Positions 49,123-57,789 of a stretch of 64,000 bases of DNA are shown in pieces. This DNA is from Streptomyces sp. SAI-135 (GTDB taxonomy: Bacteria > Actinomycetota > Actinomycetes > Streptomycetales > Streptomycetaceae): positions 8,060,001 through 8,124,000 of the forward strand of contig NZ_JARXYP010000002.1 of the NCBI RefSeq assembly GCF_029893805.1, read 5' to 3'. Under the pieces are notes generated by a model. The model searched no databases and had not been told where the DNA came from. It saw only the letters and a program-made list of their open reading frames with translations. Positions within the stretch are counted from its first letter, which is position 1. The number at the start of each line of letters is the position of its first letter. The translations under genes were made by a program, and so were the position numbers.

Positions 49123-50112
49123 ATGACCGACATGGTCGAGAAGCCCGGTCGCGCGGCACTGCGTCTCGCGCGCGCCGCATCCTTCGCTCCCTCGCCGCAC
49201 AACAGCCAGCCCTGGTTCTTCGTCGAGGAGGGGCATGACCGGGGCTTCGAAGTGCATGCGGACCCCGGGCGGCGGATGACCCTGAGCGACCCGGACGGCC
49301 GGGAAATGGTCATCGCGTGCGGGGCGGCCCTCTTCAACGCCAGGATGGCCGTGCGGCACCTGGGCTTCCAGCCGGTCGTGGACGTCCTGCCCGCGCTCGC
49401 GGACCAGGACTTCCTGGCGCGGGTCGGCTTCGGGTCCCATGCCCCGGCCACGGAGCAGGAGGAGTCGCTGGCGCGGGCCGTGCCCCTGCGCCACACCCAC
49501 CGGGGGCCTTTCGGGCCCGAGCCGGTGACGGAGGAAGTGCTCTCGGACCTCCGCGACCAGGCCCGGGCCGAGGGCGCGGTCCTTCAGGTCCTCGACGTCC
49601 CGGAGAAGGCGGGGCTGCTGGCCCGGCTGGTGAACACCGCGGAGCGGGCGGACCGAGCGGACTTCTGGCGTGCCGTCGAGCTGGCGGGCCGGGTGGGCCC
49701 GACCGGGGTGCCGGTCGCGGGCTGCCGTGCCCACCCCGACCTGACCCTGCTGGCGGGCCGCGACTACCTCGGCCTGTCCCGCCGGTACACCGTTCCCGCA
49801 CGCCGCCGCGGCTGCGGAACGGGAGTCGTCGCCGTCCTGTGCACGCCCTACGACCACCGCGCGGACTGGCTCCTCGCGGGACAGGCGCTCCAGCGCGTCC
49901 TGCTGTGCGCGGCCGGGCACGGAGTCATGGCCGGCTTCCACACCCAGCCCCTCGAACGGCCCGACCTGCGCCAGGAGGTGCGCCGGTGCATCACGGCGGG
50001 CCGCCATCCGCAGCTGGTGCTGCGCCTGGGCCGTCCCCCGCACACCTGCCCGACACTGCGTCGCCCCGTCCGCGACGTGCTCACACGCGGCCCGGTCCCG
50101 CTCGGGCTATGA
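49123..50112 (+). CDS. Acg-type nitroreductase-fold protein, second copy
   Basis: 329 residues. ASFAPSPHNSQPWFF near residue 25 corresponds to the PSFFNSQPWRY motif of the first copy (3141-4139). Both share the internally duplicated layout, GAALFNARMAVRHLGF versus GASVFNLRVAALHFGW, and the C-terminal RADWLLAGQALQRVLL and ADWLRAGESLEHVLL segments. FMN-binding DosR-regulon family (Rv2032, Rv3131). Start 49123 is chosen at the domain boundary; GAAGGGCGTGATCACG precedes it. No good box was found upstream. The stop is only 6 bases from the convergent hypE stop. Confidence 0.83.
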   Translation: MTDMVEKPGRAALRLARAASFAPSPHNSQPWFFVEEGHDRGFEVHADPGRRMTLSDPDGREMVIACGAALFNARMAVRHLGFQPVVDVLPALADQDFLARVGFGSHAPATEQEESLARAVPLRHTHRGPFGPEPVTEEVLSDLRDQARAEGAVLQVLDVPEKAGLLARLVNTAERADRADFWRAVELAGRVGPTGVPVAGCRAHPDLTLLAGRDYLGLSRRYTVPARRRGCGTGVVAVLCTPYDHRADWLLAGQALQRVLLCAAGHGVMAGFHTQPLERPDLRQEVRRCITAGRHPQLVLRLGRPPHTCPTLRRPVRDVLTRGPVPLGL

Positions 50113-50118
50113 CAGGAG

Positions 50119-51153
50119 TCAGCAGATACGGGGGAGTTGCTCGCCCAACGGCATGTCCACGATGCGCCGGGCACCGACCAGCGTGCGCAGGGTCACCCGC
50201 CCGGACGGACCCTCGGGCAGCACGTCACCGATCCGCACGGCCCCGGCCCCCTCCGGCAGCGACCGCAGCGCGGCGAGCGCGTCCCCGGCGGCGCCCGCGT
50301 CGACGAAGGCGACCAGACAGCCCTCGTTGGCGACGACCAGGGGATCCAGGCCGAGCAGGTCGCAGGCGGCGGCGACCGGCCCGGGTACGGGCACCGCGCT
50401 CTCCTCGATCTCGACGGCCACGGACGAGTCGCGGGCGATCTCGTTGAGTGCGGCGGCGAGTCCGCCCCGGGTGGGGTCGCGCAGCACGTGCACCGCGGCA
50501 CCCAGCGGCACCAGTGTGCGTACCAGCCGGTGCAACGGGCGGCTGTCGGAGGCGATGTCGCCCTCGAAGCCCAGCCCTTCGCGGGTGCTGAGCACGGTCG
50601 TGCCGTGCAGCCCGATCGGGCCGGACAGCAGGATCGCGTCACCGGGCCGGGCCAGCGCGGCGGACGGGTGCAGCGCGCCGTGCCGCTGCCCGACGCCGGT
50701 GGTGTTGACGAACAGCCTGTCGGCCGCGCCCCGGCCCACGACCTTGGTGTCCCCGGTGACCACCGGCACGCCGGCCTCCTGAGCGGCCTTGCCCAGGGAG
50801 TCCATGACGGAACGGAGCTCCGCCAGCGGCAGCCCCTCCTCGATGATGAGGGACACCGACAGGGCGATGGGCCACGCCCCGCGCATGGCAAGGTCGTTGA
50901 CCGTGCCGTGCACGGCCAGGGAGCCGATGTCGCCGCCGGGGAAGAAGAGCGGACTGACGACGAAGCTGTCGGTGCTGATCACCAGCTCCCGGTGGCCGGG
51001 CAACAGCGCCGCGTCCTCCAGAGGGCCCGGAGCATCCCCCAGGGACGGCAGGACGATCTCGCCGAGCAGCTCCGACGTCAGCCGGCCGCCGGCTCCGTGG
51101 CCCAGCATCACGACCTCGTCCTCGTGGCGGGGGGTGGGGCATTCGACGGTCAT
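50119..51153 (-). CDS. hypE: Hydrogenase maturation protein HypE
   Basis: 344 residues. It opens with EVVMLGHGAGGRLTSELL, contains ISTDSFVVSPLFFPGGDIGSLAVHGTVNDLAMRGA, VVTGDTKVVGRG, RDPTRGGLAAALNEIA, and ends PRIC, the C-terminal cysteine that is carbamoylated and dehydrated to give the cyanide ligand of the NiFe site. It is the last gene of the operon and overlaps hypD by 4 bases. Confidence 0.95.
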   Translation of the reverse strand: MTVECPTPRHEDEVVMLGHGAGGRLTSELLGEIVLPSLGDAPGPLEDAALLPGHRELVISTDSFVVSPLFFPGGDIGSLAVHGTVNDLAMRGAWPIALSVSLIIEEGLPLAELRSVMDSLGKAAQEAGVPVVTGDTKVVGRGAADRLFVNTTGVGQRHGALHPSAALARPGDAILLSGPIGLHGTTVLSTREGLGFEGDIASDSRPLHRLVRTLVPLGAAVHVLRDPTRGGLAAALNEIARDSSVAVEIEESAVPVPGPVAAACDLLGLDPLVVANEGCLVAFVDAGAAGDALAALRSLPEGAGAVRIGDVLPEGPSGRVTLRTLVGARRIVDMPLGEQLPRIC

Positions 51154-52247
51154 GGCGCACTCCTGGTACGTCCGGCCGCGAAGAACGCGGCACAGGTGCC
51201 CTCGGACGACACCATCGGCGCGCCGAGCGGATGACGGGGCGTGCAGCGGGTGCCGTACGCGGAACAGTCGGTGGGCAGTCTCGCCCCGGTGAGGATGGTC
51301 CCGGCGATGCACTCGGCGTCCTCGACGGGGCTCAGTCCGCCCACGTCGAAGCGCCCGGCGGCGTCGAACCGGGCATAGGTGTCGGTGAGTTCGAGGCCGC
51401 TGGCGGGAAGCGCCCCGATACCGCGCCAGGAGCGGTCGGTGACCCGGAAGACCTCGCGGACCGCGTCCTGGGCGGCGGTGTTGCCGGACCGCCGTACGGC
51501 CCGCACGTACTGGTTCTCCACCTCGTGCCGACCCGCTTCCAGCTGCCGAACGGCCATCAGGATGCCCTCCAGCAGGTCCAGCGGCTCGAAGCCGGTGACC
51601 ACGACGGGCACCCGGTAGCGGTCGGCGATCGGTTCGTACTCGCGCCAGCCCATCACCGCGCACACGTGCCCTGCCGCCAGGAAGGCCTGGACCTCGCAGT
51701 CCGGGTCGTCGAGGAGCGCGGTCATCGCGGGCGGGACCAGGACATGGCTGACGAGCATCGAGAAGTTGGTGAGGCCCAGGCGCGCCGCGTGCAGCACGGC
51801 CATGGCGTTGGCGGGGGCCGTCGTCTCGAACCCCACTGCGAGGAAGACCACCTCGCGGTCGGGATGTCCGGCGGCCAGGCGTACGGCGTCCATCGGGGCG
51901 TACACCACACGCACGTCCGCACCCCGGGCCCGCAGGGACAGCAGGTCGGTCTCGGTGCCGGGGACCCGCAGCATGTCGCCGAAGCTGGTGAAGATCACGC
52001 CGGGGCGGGCGGCGACGGCCATGGCCCGGTCCAGGGTCTCCAGCGGGGTGACGCAGACCGGGCAGCCGGGGCCGTGGATCATGCGCATGCCGGCGGGCAG
52101 CAGTTCGTCGATGCCCTGGCGGACCAGGGTGTGGGTCTGCCCGCCGCACACCTCCATGATCCGCCACGGACGCGTGGCGGTCTCCCGCAGCTCCTCCAGC
52201 AGGCGCCGGGCGAGCACGGGGTCCCGGTACTCGTCGAGGTACCTCAT
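51150..52247 (-). CDS. hypD: Hydrogenase maturation protein HypD
   Basis: 365 residues. Hallmarks: EVCGGQTHTL, HGPGCPVCVTP, AVGFETTAPANA, GHVCAVMG, and the C-terminal cysteine region around CIAGTIL and CSAYGTRCTP that holds the [4Fe-4S] cluster. HypD is the scaffold on which Fe(CN)2CO is assembled with HypC and HypE. It overlaps hypE by 4 bases and the CBS-BON gene by 4 bases. No separate box, so it depends on the hydrogenase promoter. Confidence 0.95.
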   Translation of the reverse strand: MRYLDEYRDPVLARRLLEELRETATRPWRIMEVCGGQTHTLVRQGIDELLPAGMRMIHGPGCPVCVTPLETLDRAMAVAARPGVIFTSFGDMLRVPGTETDLLSLRARGADVRVVYAPMDAVRLAAGHPDREVVFLAVGFETTAPANAMAVLHAARLGLTNFSMLVSHVLVPPAMTALLDDPDCEVQAFLAAGHVCAVMGWREYEPIADRYRVPVVVTGFEPLDLLEGILMAVRQLEAGRHEVENQYVRAVRRSGNTAAQDAVREVFRVTDRSWRGIGALPASGLELTDTYARFDAAGRFDVGGLSPVEDAECIAGTILTGARLPTDCSAYGTRCTPRHPLGAPMVSSEGTCAAFFAAGRTRSAP

Positions 52248-52867
52248 CGGTGCGTCAGGTCCAGCCGGATGTCGACGACCCCCTCGACCGCCCGGATCGC
52301 GCGGGCCACCACGGGCACCAGGGTCCTGTCGGGCAGCGTGCCGCTCAGCGTGACGACTCCTTCGGCCACGGCCACGGTCAGGGAGTCGGTGGTGACCGGG
52401 AGCCGGGACAGCACGTCGTGCCGGATCTCCTCGGCGATCTCCTCGTCCCCGCGCAGGAACACCTTCAGCAGGTCGCCGCGGCTGACCACGCCCTGGAGCA
52501 GTCCCACGCCGTCCACGACGGGCAGCCGCTTGACGTGCCGCCGGGCCATGATCCGGGCGGCCTCGGCGAGCGAGGCGTCCGCGTGCACGGTCACGGCCGG
52601 GGTGCTCATCAGCTCGTCCGCGATCAGCCCGCCGGCCTTGGCCCGCTCCGCCAGATCGCCCTCCTCGGTGTCACGGAACTCCTCCTTGGGCAGCAGGTCG
52701 GCCTCCGAGACCACCCCGATCACGCGCCCCTCGCCCTCCAGGACGGGAAGGGCGCTGACCTTCCACTGGTCGATGAGCTCGACGATCTCCTTGAACGGGG
52801 CGTCGCGCCCGACGGCGATGACGGTGTGGGTCATCACATCGCTCACGGTGTACGGCGATTCAGGCAT
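52244..52867 (-). CDS. CBS-pair and BON domain protein inside the hydrogenase operon
   Basis: 207 residues: CBS 1 (VSDVMTHTVIAVGRDAPFKEIVELIDQWKVSALPV), VSEADLLPKEEF, CBS 2 (VKRLPVVDGVGLLQGVVSRGDLLKVFLRGDEEIAEEI), short BON (VAVAEGVVTLSGTLPDRTLVPVVARAIRAVEGVVDI). Most like 20245-20982. It is translationally embedded: its start overlaps the hydrogenase large-subunit gene by 8 bases and its stop overlaps hypD by 4 bases. That makes a role in hydrogenase regulation or energy-state control more likely than chance neighbourhood. Confidence 0.88.
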   Translation of the reverse strand: MPESPYTVSDVMTHTVIAVGRDAPFKEIVELIDQWKVSALPVLEGEGRVIGVVSEADLLPKEEFRDTEEGDLAERAKAGGLIADELMSTPAVTVHADASLAEAARIMARRHVKRLPVVDGVGLLQGVVSRGDLLKVFLRGDEEIAEEIRHDVLSRLPVTTDSLTVAVAEGVVTLSGTLPDRTLVPVVARAIRAVEGVVDIRLDLTHR

Positions 52868-54209
52868 GAGAGCCTCCCGGGGTGCGGACGACCGTCAGGT
52901 CGAGGAAGTGCGTGGAGCAGGAGATGCACGGGTCGTGGTTGCGGATGGCCCGCTCGCACAGGGCCGTCAACTCCTCGTCTCCCGGGTCGTGATCGGTGAG
53001 GGCCCGCTGGGTCAGCCGGAGCAGGTCGTGCTCGATCGCCCCCTGGTTCTGGGCGGTGGGCGGCACCAGCAGCGCGTCGGTCACCGTGCCGTCCGGGGCC
53101 AGCTCGTAGCGGTGGTAGAGGATCCCGCGGGGTGCCTCGGTGGCACCGTGGCCGATGCCCGCGAGCGGCGGCACCTCGACGAAGGAGCGCTCGGGAGGCT
53201 CGTACGCCTCGACGATCCGCAGCGCCTCGCCGACGGCGTACACGATCTCGACCGCCCGTACCAGGATGGACCGGTACGGATTGCGGCACACGGCCCCTTC
53301 GCGTGGATCGCCCAGACCGGCCTCGATCGCCGCCTGGACCGCCACCGGTGACAGCCGGCGGCCGCCGACGGCGAACCGGGCGAGGGAACCGGTCAGATGC
53401 AGATGTCCGTCGAGCCGGGAGTGCAGCGCGGTGGAGTGCGGGACATGGCTCTCGCGGACCCGCTCGGTGAAGTCCCGCACCGGGAAGGAACCGCAGGTGC
53501 CGTCCGCGCGCAGCAGCGTCGGGGTGCCGCTCTCGATGGCGTAGGTGTCCGGGGAGGCGAGCGCGAGCAGGACGGCGTCGGTGTGCGCGTCCGGGAACTC
53601 GAAACCGGCCACCCAGCGCACGGTCGCCCAGGCGTCGTCGAGCGCCCGCTTCAACTCCTCCGACAGCGAACGGAGTTCGCCGCGGGCAGGTGCCCGGTGG
53701 AAGCCGCCGAGGCGCACGTTGACGGGGTGGATGGCTCGCCCGCCGAGCACCTCCATCAGCGAGTTGCCGGCCTTCTTCAGCCGCAGCCCCCGCTCGACCT
53801 CGGCCCGGTGCGTCCGCGCCAGCTCGATCGCGCTCGCCCGCCCCAGGAAGTCCGGGGCGTGCAGCAGATAGATGTGCAGGGCCTGGCTCTCGATCCACTC
53901 CCCGCAGTACAGGAGCCGGCGCAGATCGCGGATCACCGGATCGACGCTCACCCCGCAGGCGTCCTCGATCGCCGCGCAGGCGCTCATCTGGTACGCCACC
54001 GGGCAGATCCCGCACACCCGGGCGGTGATGTCCGGAGGCTCCGTGTAGGAGCGGCCGCGCAGGAACGCCTCGAAGAAGCGCGGCGGTTCGTAGATCTCCA
54101 GGTGGGCCTCGGTGACAGTGCGGCCCTCGACACGCAGGCGCAGCGCGCCCTCGCCCTCGACCCGGGAGAGCGAGCTGACATGCAGGACACGGGATCCACG
54201 GTGCGTCAC
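52860..54209 (-). CDS. [NiFe]-hydrogenase large subunit, group 3 type
   Basis: 449 residues. N-terminal nickel ligands C66 and C69 (RVCGICPVAYQ), C-terminal C428 and C431 (DPCISCSTHF). Residues after H434 (FLDLTVV and onward) would be the peptide removed during maturation. Short length, SRVEGEG near the N-terminus and partner subunits point to a cytoplasmic bidirectional group 3b enzyme, as in the Hyh hydrogenase of Mycobacterium smegmatis, which is DosR-controlled. It would exchange electrons between NAD(P)H and protons. Start 54209 overlaps the small-subunit stop (ATGA). Confidence 0.92.
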   Translation of the reverse strand: MTHRGSRVLHVSSLSRVEGEGALRLRVEGRTVTEAHLEIYEPPRFFEAFLRGRSYTEPPDITARVCGICPVAYQMSACAAIEDACGVSVDPVIRDLRRLLYCGEWIESQALHIYLLHAPDFLGRASAIELARTHRAEVERGLRLKKAGNSLMEVLGGRAIHPVNVRLGGFHRAPARGELRSLSEELKRALDDAWATVRWVAGFEFPDAHTDAVLLALASPDTYAIESGTPTLLRADGTCGSFPVRDFTERVRESHVPHSTALHSRLDGHLHLTGSLARFAVGGRRLSPVAVQAAIEAGLGDPREGAVCRNPYRSILVRAVEIVYAVGEALRIVEAYEPPERSFVEVPPLAGIGHGATEAPRGILYHRYELAPDGTVTDALLVPPTAQNQGAIEHDLLRLTQRALTDHDPGDEELTALCERAIRNHDPCISCSTHFLDLTVVRTPGGSHA

Positions 54210-54964
54210 GACGACCTCAACTCCTCATCGAAAGCTGCCGCGTTGAAGGTGTGCAGGAAGCGTTCCACGGCGTCCTCGTCGAGACCGTCGCGGCGCAGCA
54301 GCGGGATCAGGGCGGGCAGGTTGACCGACCCGGACGGCCCGAAGCAGCCGAAGCAGCCGCGCCGGTAGGCCGGGCACAGGGCGCCGCAGCCGGCCTGCGT
54401 GACCGGGCCGAGGCAGGGTGTGCCGTGCGCGACGGTGACGCACACCGTGCCGCGCTGCTTGCACTCGAAGCACACGCTGTGGTTCGGCACGTCCGGTTTG
54501 CGTCCGGCGAGGAACGCGGTGATCACTTCGAGCAGCTGACGCCGGTCGATCGGGCAGCCGCGCAGTTCGAAGTCCACGTCCACATGGGCGGAGACGGGGG
54601 TGGAGGTGGCGAGCGTGGAGATGTACTCGGGGTGGGCGTAGACCACGCGCCGGAACTCGTCCACGTCCGCGAAGTTCCGCAGAGCCTGGATGCCGCCCGC
54701 CGTCGCGCACGCGCCGATCGTCACCAGGTGGCGTGAGGCCGCGCGGATCGCCCGGATCCGTTCGGCGTCCTCGGGCGTGGTGATCGAGCCCTCGACGAGC
54801 GTGAGGTCGTAGGGGCCGGGCTCCACCGCGCTGGAGGCCTCCAGGAAGTGGGCGATGCGCACCCCGCCCGCCAGTGCCAGGAGTTCGTCCTCGCAGTCCA
54901 GCAGGGTGAGCTGGCAGCCGTCGCAGGAGGCCAGTTTGAACACGGCGAGGGTCGGGGCGCTCAT
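54206..54964 (-). CDS. [NiFe]-hydrogenase small subunit, 20 kDa type
   Basis: 252 residues. The proximal cluster motif FKLASCDGCQLTLLDCED is at the N-terminus, TIGACATAGGIQ in the middle, RGCPIDRRQLLEVI, and further cysteines (CFECKQRGTVC, CLGPVTQAGCGALCP, RGCFGCFGP) for the medial and distal clusters. There is no twin-arginine signal, so it is cytoplasmic, as expected for group 3. Its ATG overlaps the stop of the FAD subunit gene. Confidence 0.92.
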   Translation of the reverse strand: MSAPTLAVFKLASCDGCQLTLLDCEDELLALAGGVRIAHFLEASSAVEPGPYDLTLVEGSITTPEDAERIRAIRAASRHLVTIGACATAGGIQALRNFADVDEFRRVVYAHPEYISTLATSTPVSAHVDVDFELRGCPIDRRQLLEVITAFLAGRKPDVPNHSVCFECKQRGTVCVTVAHGTPCLGPVTQAGCGALCPAYRRGCFGCFGPSGSVNLPALIPLLRRDGLDEDAVERFLHTFNAAAFDEELRSS

Positions 54965-55770
54965 CACAACTCCCGTACGGAGAGGAGGGGTTCGGCCTGG
55001 TCCCAGCCGACGACCGGCCCGTCCCGGCACACCAGCAGCGGACCGAGCTGGCAGTGCCCGCAGTGTCCGGTCGCGCAGCGCATGTTCCGTTCCAGCGAGA
55101 CCCGGATGCGGTGCGGGGGCATGCCGCGCCGGGCCAGTTCGCGGGCGGTGGCGCGGATCATGGGCTCGGGGCCGCAGACGAACGCACATGTGTTCGCCGG
55201 TTCGAAGGGGGCCCGGTCCAGGAGCTGGGTGACCACCCCCACGTCGCCGCGCCAGGCCGCGTCGGGCCAGTCGACGGTCACCCCGGTGCACGCGGTGTGC
55301 CAGAGCTCCGGCTCCTCGCGGGCGATCAGGTCGGCCGGGGTCCGGGCGCCGATCAGCACACTGATCCGCCCGTACGCCTCCGGGTCGGCCAGCGCGCTCA
55401 GGACCAGCGGCCGCAGCGGGGCGAGGCCGATGCCACCCGCGACGACCAGCACGTCCCGGCCGCGGGCCTGTTCGAGCTCCCAGCCGGTGCCGTACGGTCC
55501 GCGCAGCCCCAGCACGTCCCCGGTGCGGGCCTCGCACAGCCCCGCGGAGACCGCGCCCACGGCGCGGACCGTGTGGGCGAGCCCGCCCGTGGACTGCACG
55601 GAACTCACGGACAGCGGAATCTCCCCGCGCCCGAAGCAGTGCACCATCGCGAACTGCCCCGGCACGAAGTCGTCCAGCGCCTCGGCCAGCGGTTCGACCC
55701 ACAGGGTGACCGACTCCGGGGTCTCCCGTCGGCGGTCGACCACGAGATACGGGACGGGCAGGGCGGTCAT
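54964..55770 (-). CDS. Hydrogenase FAD/NAD(P)-binding subunit gamma
   Basis: 268 residues with ferredoxin-reductase layout: FAD-binding barrel (VPGQFAMVHCFGRGEIPLSVSS), NAD(P) domain (VLVVAGGIGLAPLRPL; FVCGPEPMIRA), and a C-terminal [2Fe-2S] site with C232, C237, C240 and C248 (RCATGHCGHCQLGPLLVC). This is the HydG/HyhG-type subunit that connects the hydrogenase to NAD(P)H. The upstream gene stop overlaps its start by 4 bases. Confidence 0.92.
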   Translation of the reverse strand: MTALPVPYLVVDRRRETPESVTLWVEPLAEALDDFVPGQFAMVHCFGRGEIPLSVSSVQSTGGLAHTVRAVGAVSAGLCEARTGDVLGLRGPYGTGWELEQARGRDVLVVAGGIGLAPLRPLVLSALADPEAYGRISVLIGARTPADLIAREEPELWHTACTGVTVDWPDAAWRGDVGVVTQLLDRAPFEPANTCAFVCGPEPMIRATARELARRGMPPHRIRVSLERNMRCATGHCGHCQLGPLLVCRDGPVVGWDQAEPLLSVREL

Positions 55771-56231
55771 CGTCCCTCACCGCCCGCCGGCGCGCCGTAC
55801 AGGTCGACCAGCCGGACCCGGGCCGCGCCCAGCCGCTGGGACAGCACCCGGCCGAGCCACACGGCCACGGCCCGTCCGAACTCGGCGTCGTCCTCGCACA
55901 GCAGCCGCACGGCCACGGCGTCGAACTCGTAGGCCGTCACCCGTGTGACCGTGTACGCGCCCAGCTGCCACGCGTACGGCGCGAACAGCCACGACCAGCC
56001 CACGAGGTCGCCGGTGCCGACGGTCTCGATGACGGGGGTGCGGTGGCCGGGCACGTGCAGGTCGAGGGCGACCGTGCCGTCACGGACGATCCAGAAGCGG
56101 TCGGCGCGCCCGCCCTCGTCGAACAGCCGGGTTCCCGGGGGGAGGTCCACCTCCCGGGCCATGCGCAGGAGTTGCTCCCGATGCGCGGGGGACAGGGCGT
56201 GGGTCAGGCGCAGGGCGATCGAGGGAGCCAT
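55767..56231 (-). CDS. Cyclic-nucleotide-binding domain protein without HTH
   Basis: 154 residues, one cNMP-binding beta-roll: LPPGTRLFDEGGRADRFWIVRDGTVALDL, VIETVGTGDLVGWSWLFAPYAWQLGAYTVTRVTAYEFDA. There is no DNA-binding domain after it, so it is not a Crp/Fnr regulator. Placed between the two electron-transfer subunits, 3 bp after one and overlapping the other by 4, it is probably an accessory or allosteric subunit. The usual cAMP-binding Arg is not obvious (GWSWLFAPYAW replaces the classic GE...RAA motif). Confidence 0.82.
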   Translation of the reverse strand: MAPSIALRLTHALSPAHREQLLRMAREVDLPPGTRLFDEGGRADRFWIVRDGTVALDLHVPGHRTPVIETVGTGDLVGWSWLFAPYAWQLGAYTVTRVTAYEFDAVAVRLLCEDDAEFGRAVAVWLGRVLSQRLGAARVRLVDLYGAPAGGEGR

Positions 56232-56234
56232 GGT

Positions 56235-57368
56235 TCACGCCTCCGTCTCGGACTCGGCGTGCAGGGCGGTGACTTCCTCCGTGATGTCGATGCCGGCCGG
56301 GCACCAGGCGATGCAGCGCCCGCAGCCGACGCATCCGGAGCTGCCGAACTGGTCGTGCCAGGTGGAGAGTTTGTGGGTGAGCCACTGCCGGTAGCGGGCC
56401 CGCCCCGAGGGGCGCACCGGGCCTTCGTGCAGGAACGAGAAGTCCAGGTCGAAGCAGGAGTCCCAGCGCTGCCAGCGCTCGGTGTGGTCGCCGGTGAGGT
56501 CGGTGACCTCCTCGGTCGTGGTGCAGAAGCAGGTGGGGCACACCATGGTGCAGTTGCCGCAGGTCAGACAGCGCGCGGCGACATCGTCCCAGCGTTCGGC
56601 CTCCAGGCTCGCGCCCAGCAGCGTCCGCAGGTCGACCGGCGGCAGCGCCCGGCCCATACGGTCACGTGCGGAGTCGACCGAGGCGCGGGCGACGGCCTCG
56701 GTGACCATGTCGGTGTCGCGATGGGGCACCTGCTCCAGCAGCCGTGCGCCTTCCTCGCTGCCGACCCGCACGAGGAACCGGTGGCCGTCGTCGTCGACGA
56801 CCTCGGTCAGGGCGAGGTCGTATCCGGGGTCGGCCGCGGGGCCGCCGCCCGTGGAGACGCAGAAGCAGGTCGCGCCGGGCTCGGTGCACTCGGCGGCGAT
56901 GAGCAGCGCGCCCCGCCTGCGGGCTCCGTAGCCGTCGTCCGCGTACCGGCCGCCCGTCAGGACGCGGTCCTGGATCGCGATGGCCCGCAGGTCGCAGGGC
57001 CGGACACCGAGGAACGCGTACGCCCGCGCCGCGGGCTCGTGCCGCTCGAAGGACACGTCGCCCTCCGGCCCGCGGTCGGCGCTCCACAGCCGCTCCCGCG
57101 CCGGATGCAGATACGACTTCCAGGACTGCGGCCCCGCGCTGTGCGCGAAGACGGCCCCGTCGTCGCGGGGGACCAGCCGGTACCGCCCGGCCTCCAGCTC
57201 GACGCCCCACCCGTAGGGCAGTTCGTCCGCGGATGCCAGCTCGGCGAGCACGACGGCCCCGTCCCGAACGGTCGGCCCGACGACGGTGCGCCCCTCGTCG
57301 ACGAGTGCGTCGACCAGAGAACCGAGCCCGTCCCGGTCCAGTACGGCGGTGTCGACGGCGGCGGTCAT
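56235..57368 (-). CDS. Hydrogenase iron-sulfur subunit beta
   Basis: 377 residues, with two ferredoxin-type motifs, CLTCGNCTMVCPTCFC and CVGCGRCIAWCPAG, in the C-terminal third and a conserved FLGVRPCDLRAIAIQD in the N-terminal half. This is the HydB/anaerobic sulfite reductase A-type subunit that passes electrons between the flavin subunit and the hydrogenase module. First gene of the structural operon. GGCGAGGAGGACCGTC precedes ATG 57368, and a promoter with two boxes lies 66-99 bp upstream. Confidence 0.9.
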   Translation of the reverse strand: MTAAVDTAVLDRDGLGSLVDALVDEGRTVVGPTVRDGAVVLAELASADELPYGWGVELEAGRYRLVPRDDGAVFAHSAGPQSWKSYLHPARERLWSADRGPEGDVSFERHEPAARAYAFLGVRPCDLRAIAIQDRVLTGGRYADDGYGARRRGALLIAAECTEPGATCFCVSTGGGPAADPGYDLALTEVVDDDGHRFLVRVGSEEGARLLEQVPHRDTDMVTEAVARASVDSARDRMGRALPPVDLRTLLGASLEAERWDDVAARCLTCGNCTMVCPTCFCTTTEEVTDLTGDHTERWQRWDSCFDLDFSFLHEGPVRPSGRARYRQWLTHKLSTWHDQFGSSGCVGCGRCIAWCPAGIDITEEVTALHAESETEA

Positions 57369-57433
57369 GACGGTCCTCCTCGCCTCGGACGGCTCCACTA
57401 CCAGCGTGTGGCACGGACCGGTGGGCGGGGCAT

Positions 57434-57467
57434 GGGCCGACCGTCCCCTCCTGGGCCCTTCAGGCCC
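57434..57467. promoter_or_regulatory. Paired DevR-like boxes before the hydrogenase operon
   Basis: GGGCCGACCGTCCC (57434-57447) and GGCCCTTCAGGCCC (57454-57467) are 20 bp apart, with the proximal box 66 bp before the beta subunit start. The distal box overlaps the 3' end of hypC, so structural genes can be induced apart from hypF-hypC. Confidence 0.65.
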
Positions 57468-57783
57468 CCCGGTGCGGGCCCGCTCGCCCCGTTGCGACCG
57501 GATCACTCACGGCCGGCGACTCCGCGGCAGGCAAGGGCTCACCCAGTTCCCCCTCCACCGCCCCCGCCATCGCCCGCAGCACGTCCAGCGTGCGGCGGGC
57601 CTCCACCTCGTCGACCCGGGTGATCGCGAACCCCACGTGCACGATCACGTAGGACCCGACGTCCGCGTCCGGCGTACAGCTCAGGCACACCTCGCGCCGT
57701 ATCCCCCCGAAATCCACGGTCGCCATCCGCAGCCCCGCGTCGTCGTGCACCTCCAGCACCCGCCCCGGGATCCCCAGACACAT
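57460..57783 (-). CDS. hypC: Hydrogenase maturation chaperone HypC
   Basis: 107 residues. It begins MCLGIPGRVLEV, with C2 the residue that contacts HypD and the iron ligand cluster, and continues ATVDFGGIRREVCLSCTPDADVGSYVIVHVGFAI. The C-terminal 35 residues beyond the usual HypC length are Ala/Pro-rich and overlap the hydrogenase promoter. It lies 6 bp after hypF. Confidence 0.93.
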   Translation of the reverse strand: MCLGIPGRVLEVHDDAGLRMATVDFGGIRREVCLSCTPDADVGSYVIVHVGFAITRVDEVEARRTLDVLRAMAGAVEGELGEPLPAAESPAVSDPVATGRAGPHRGA

Positions 57784-57789
57784 CCGCCC

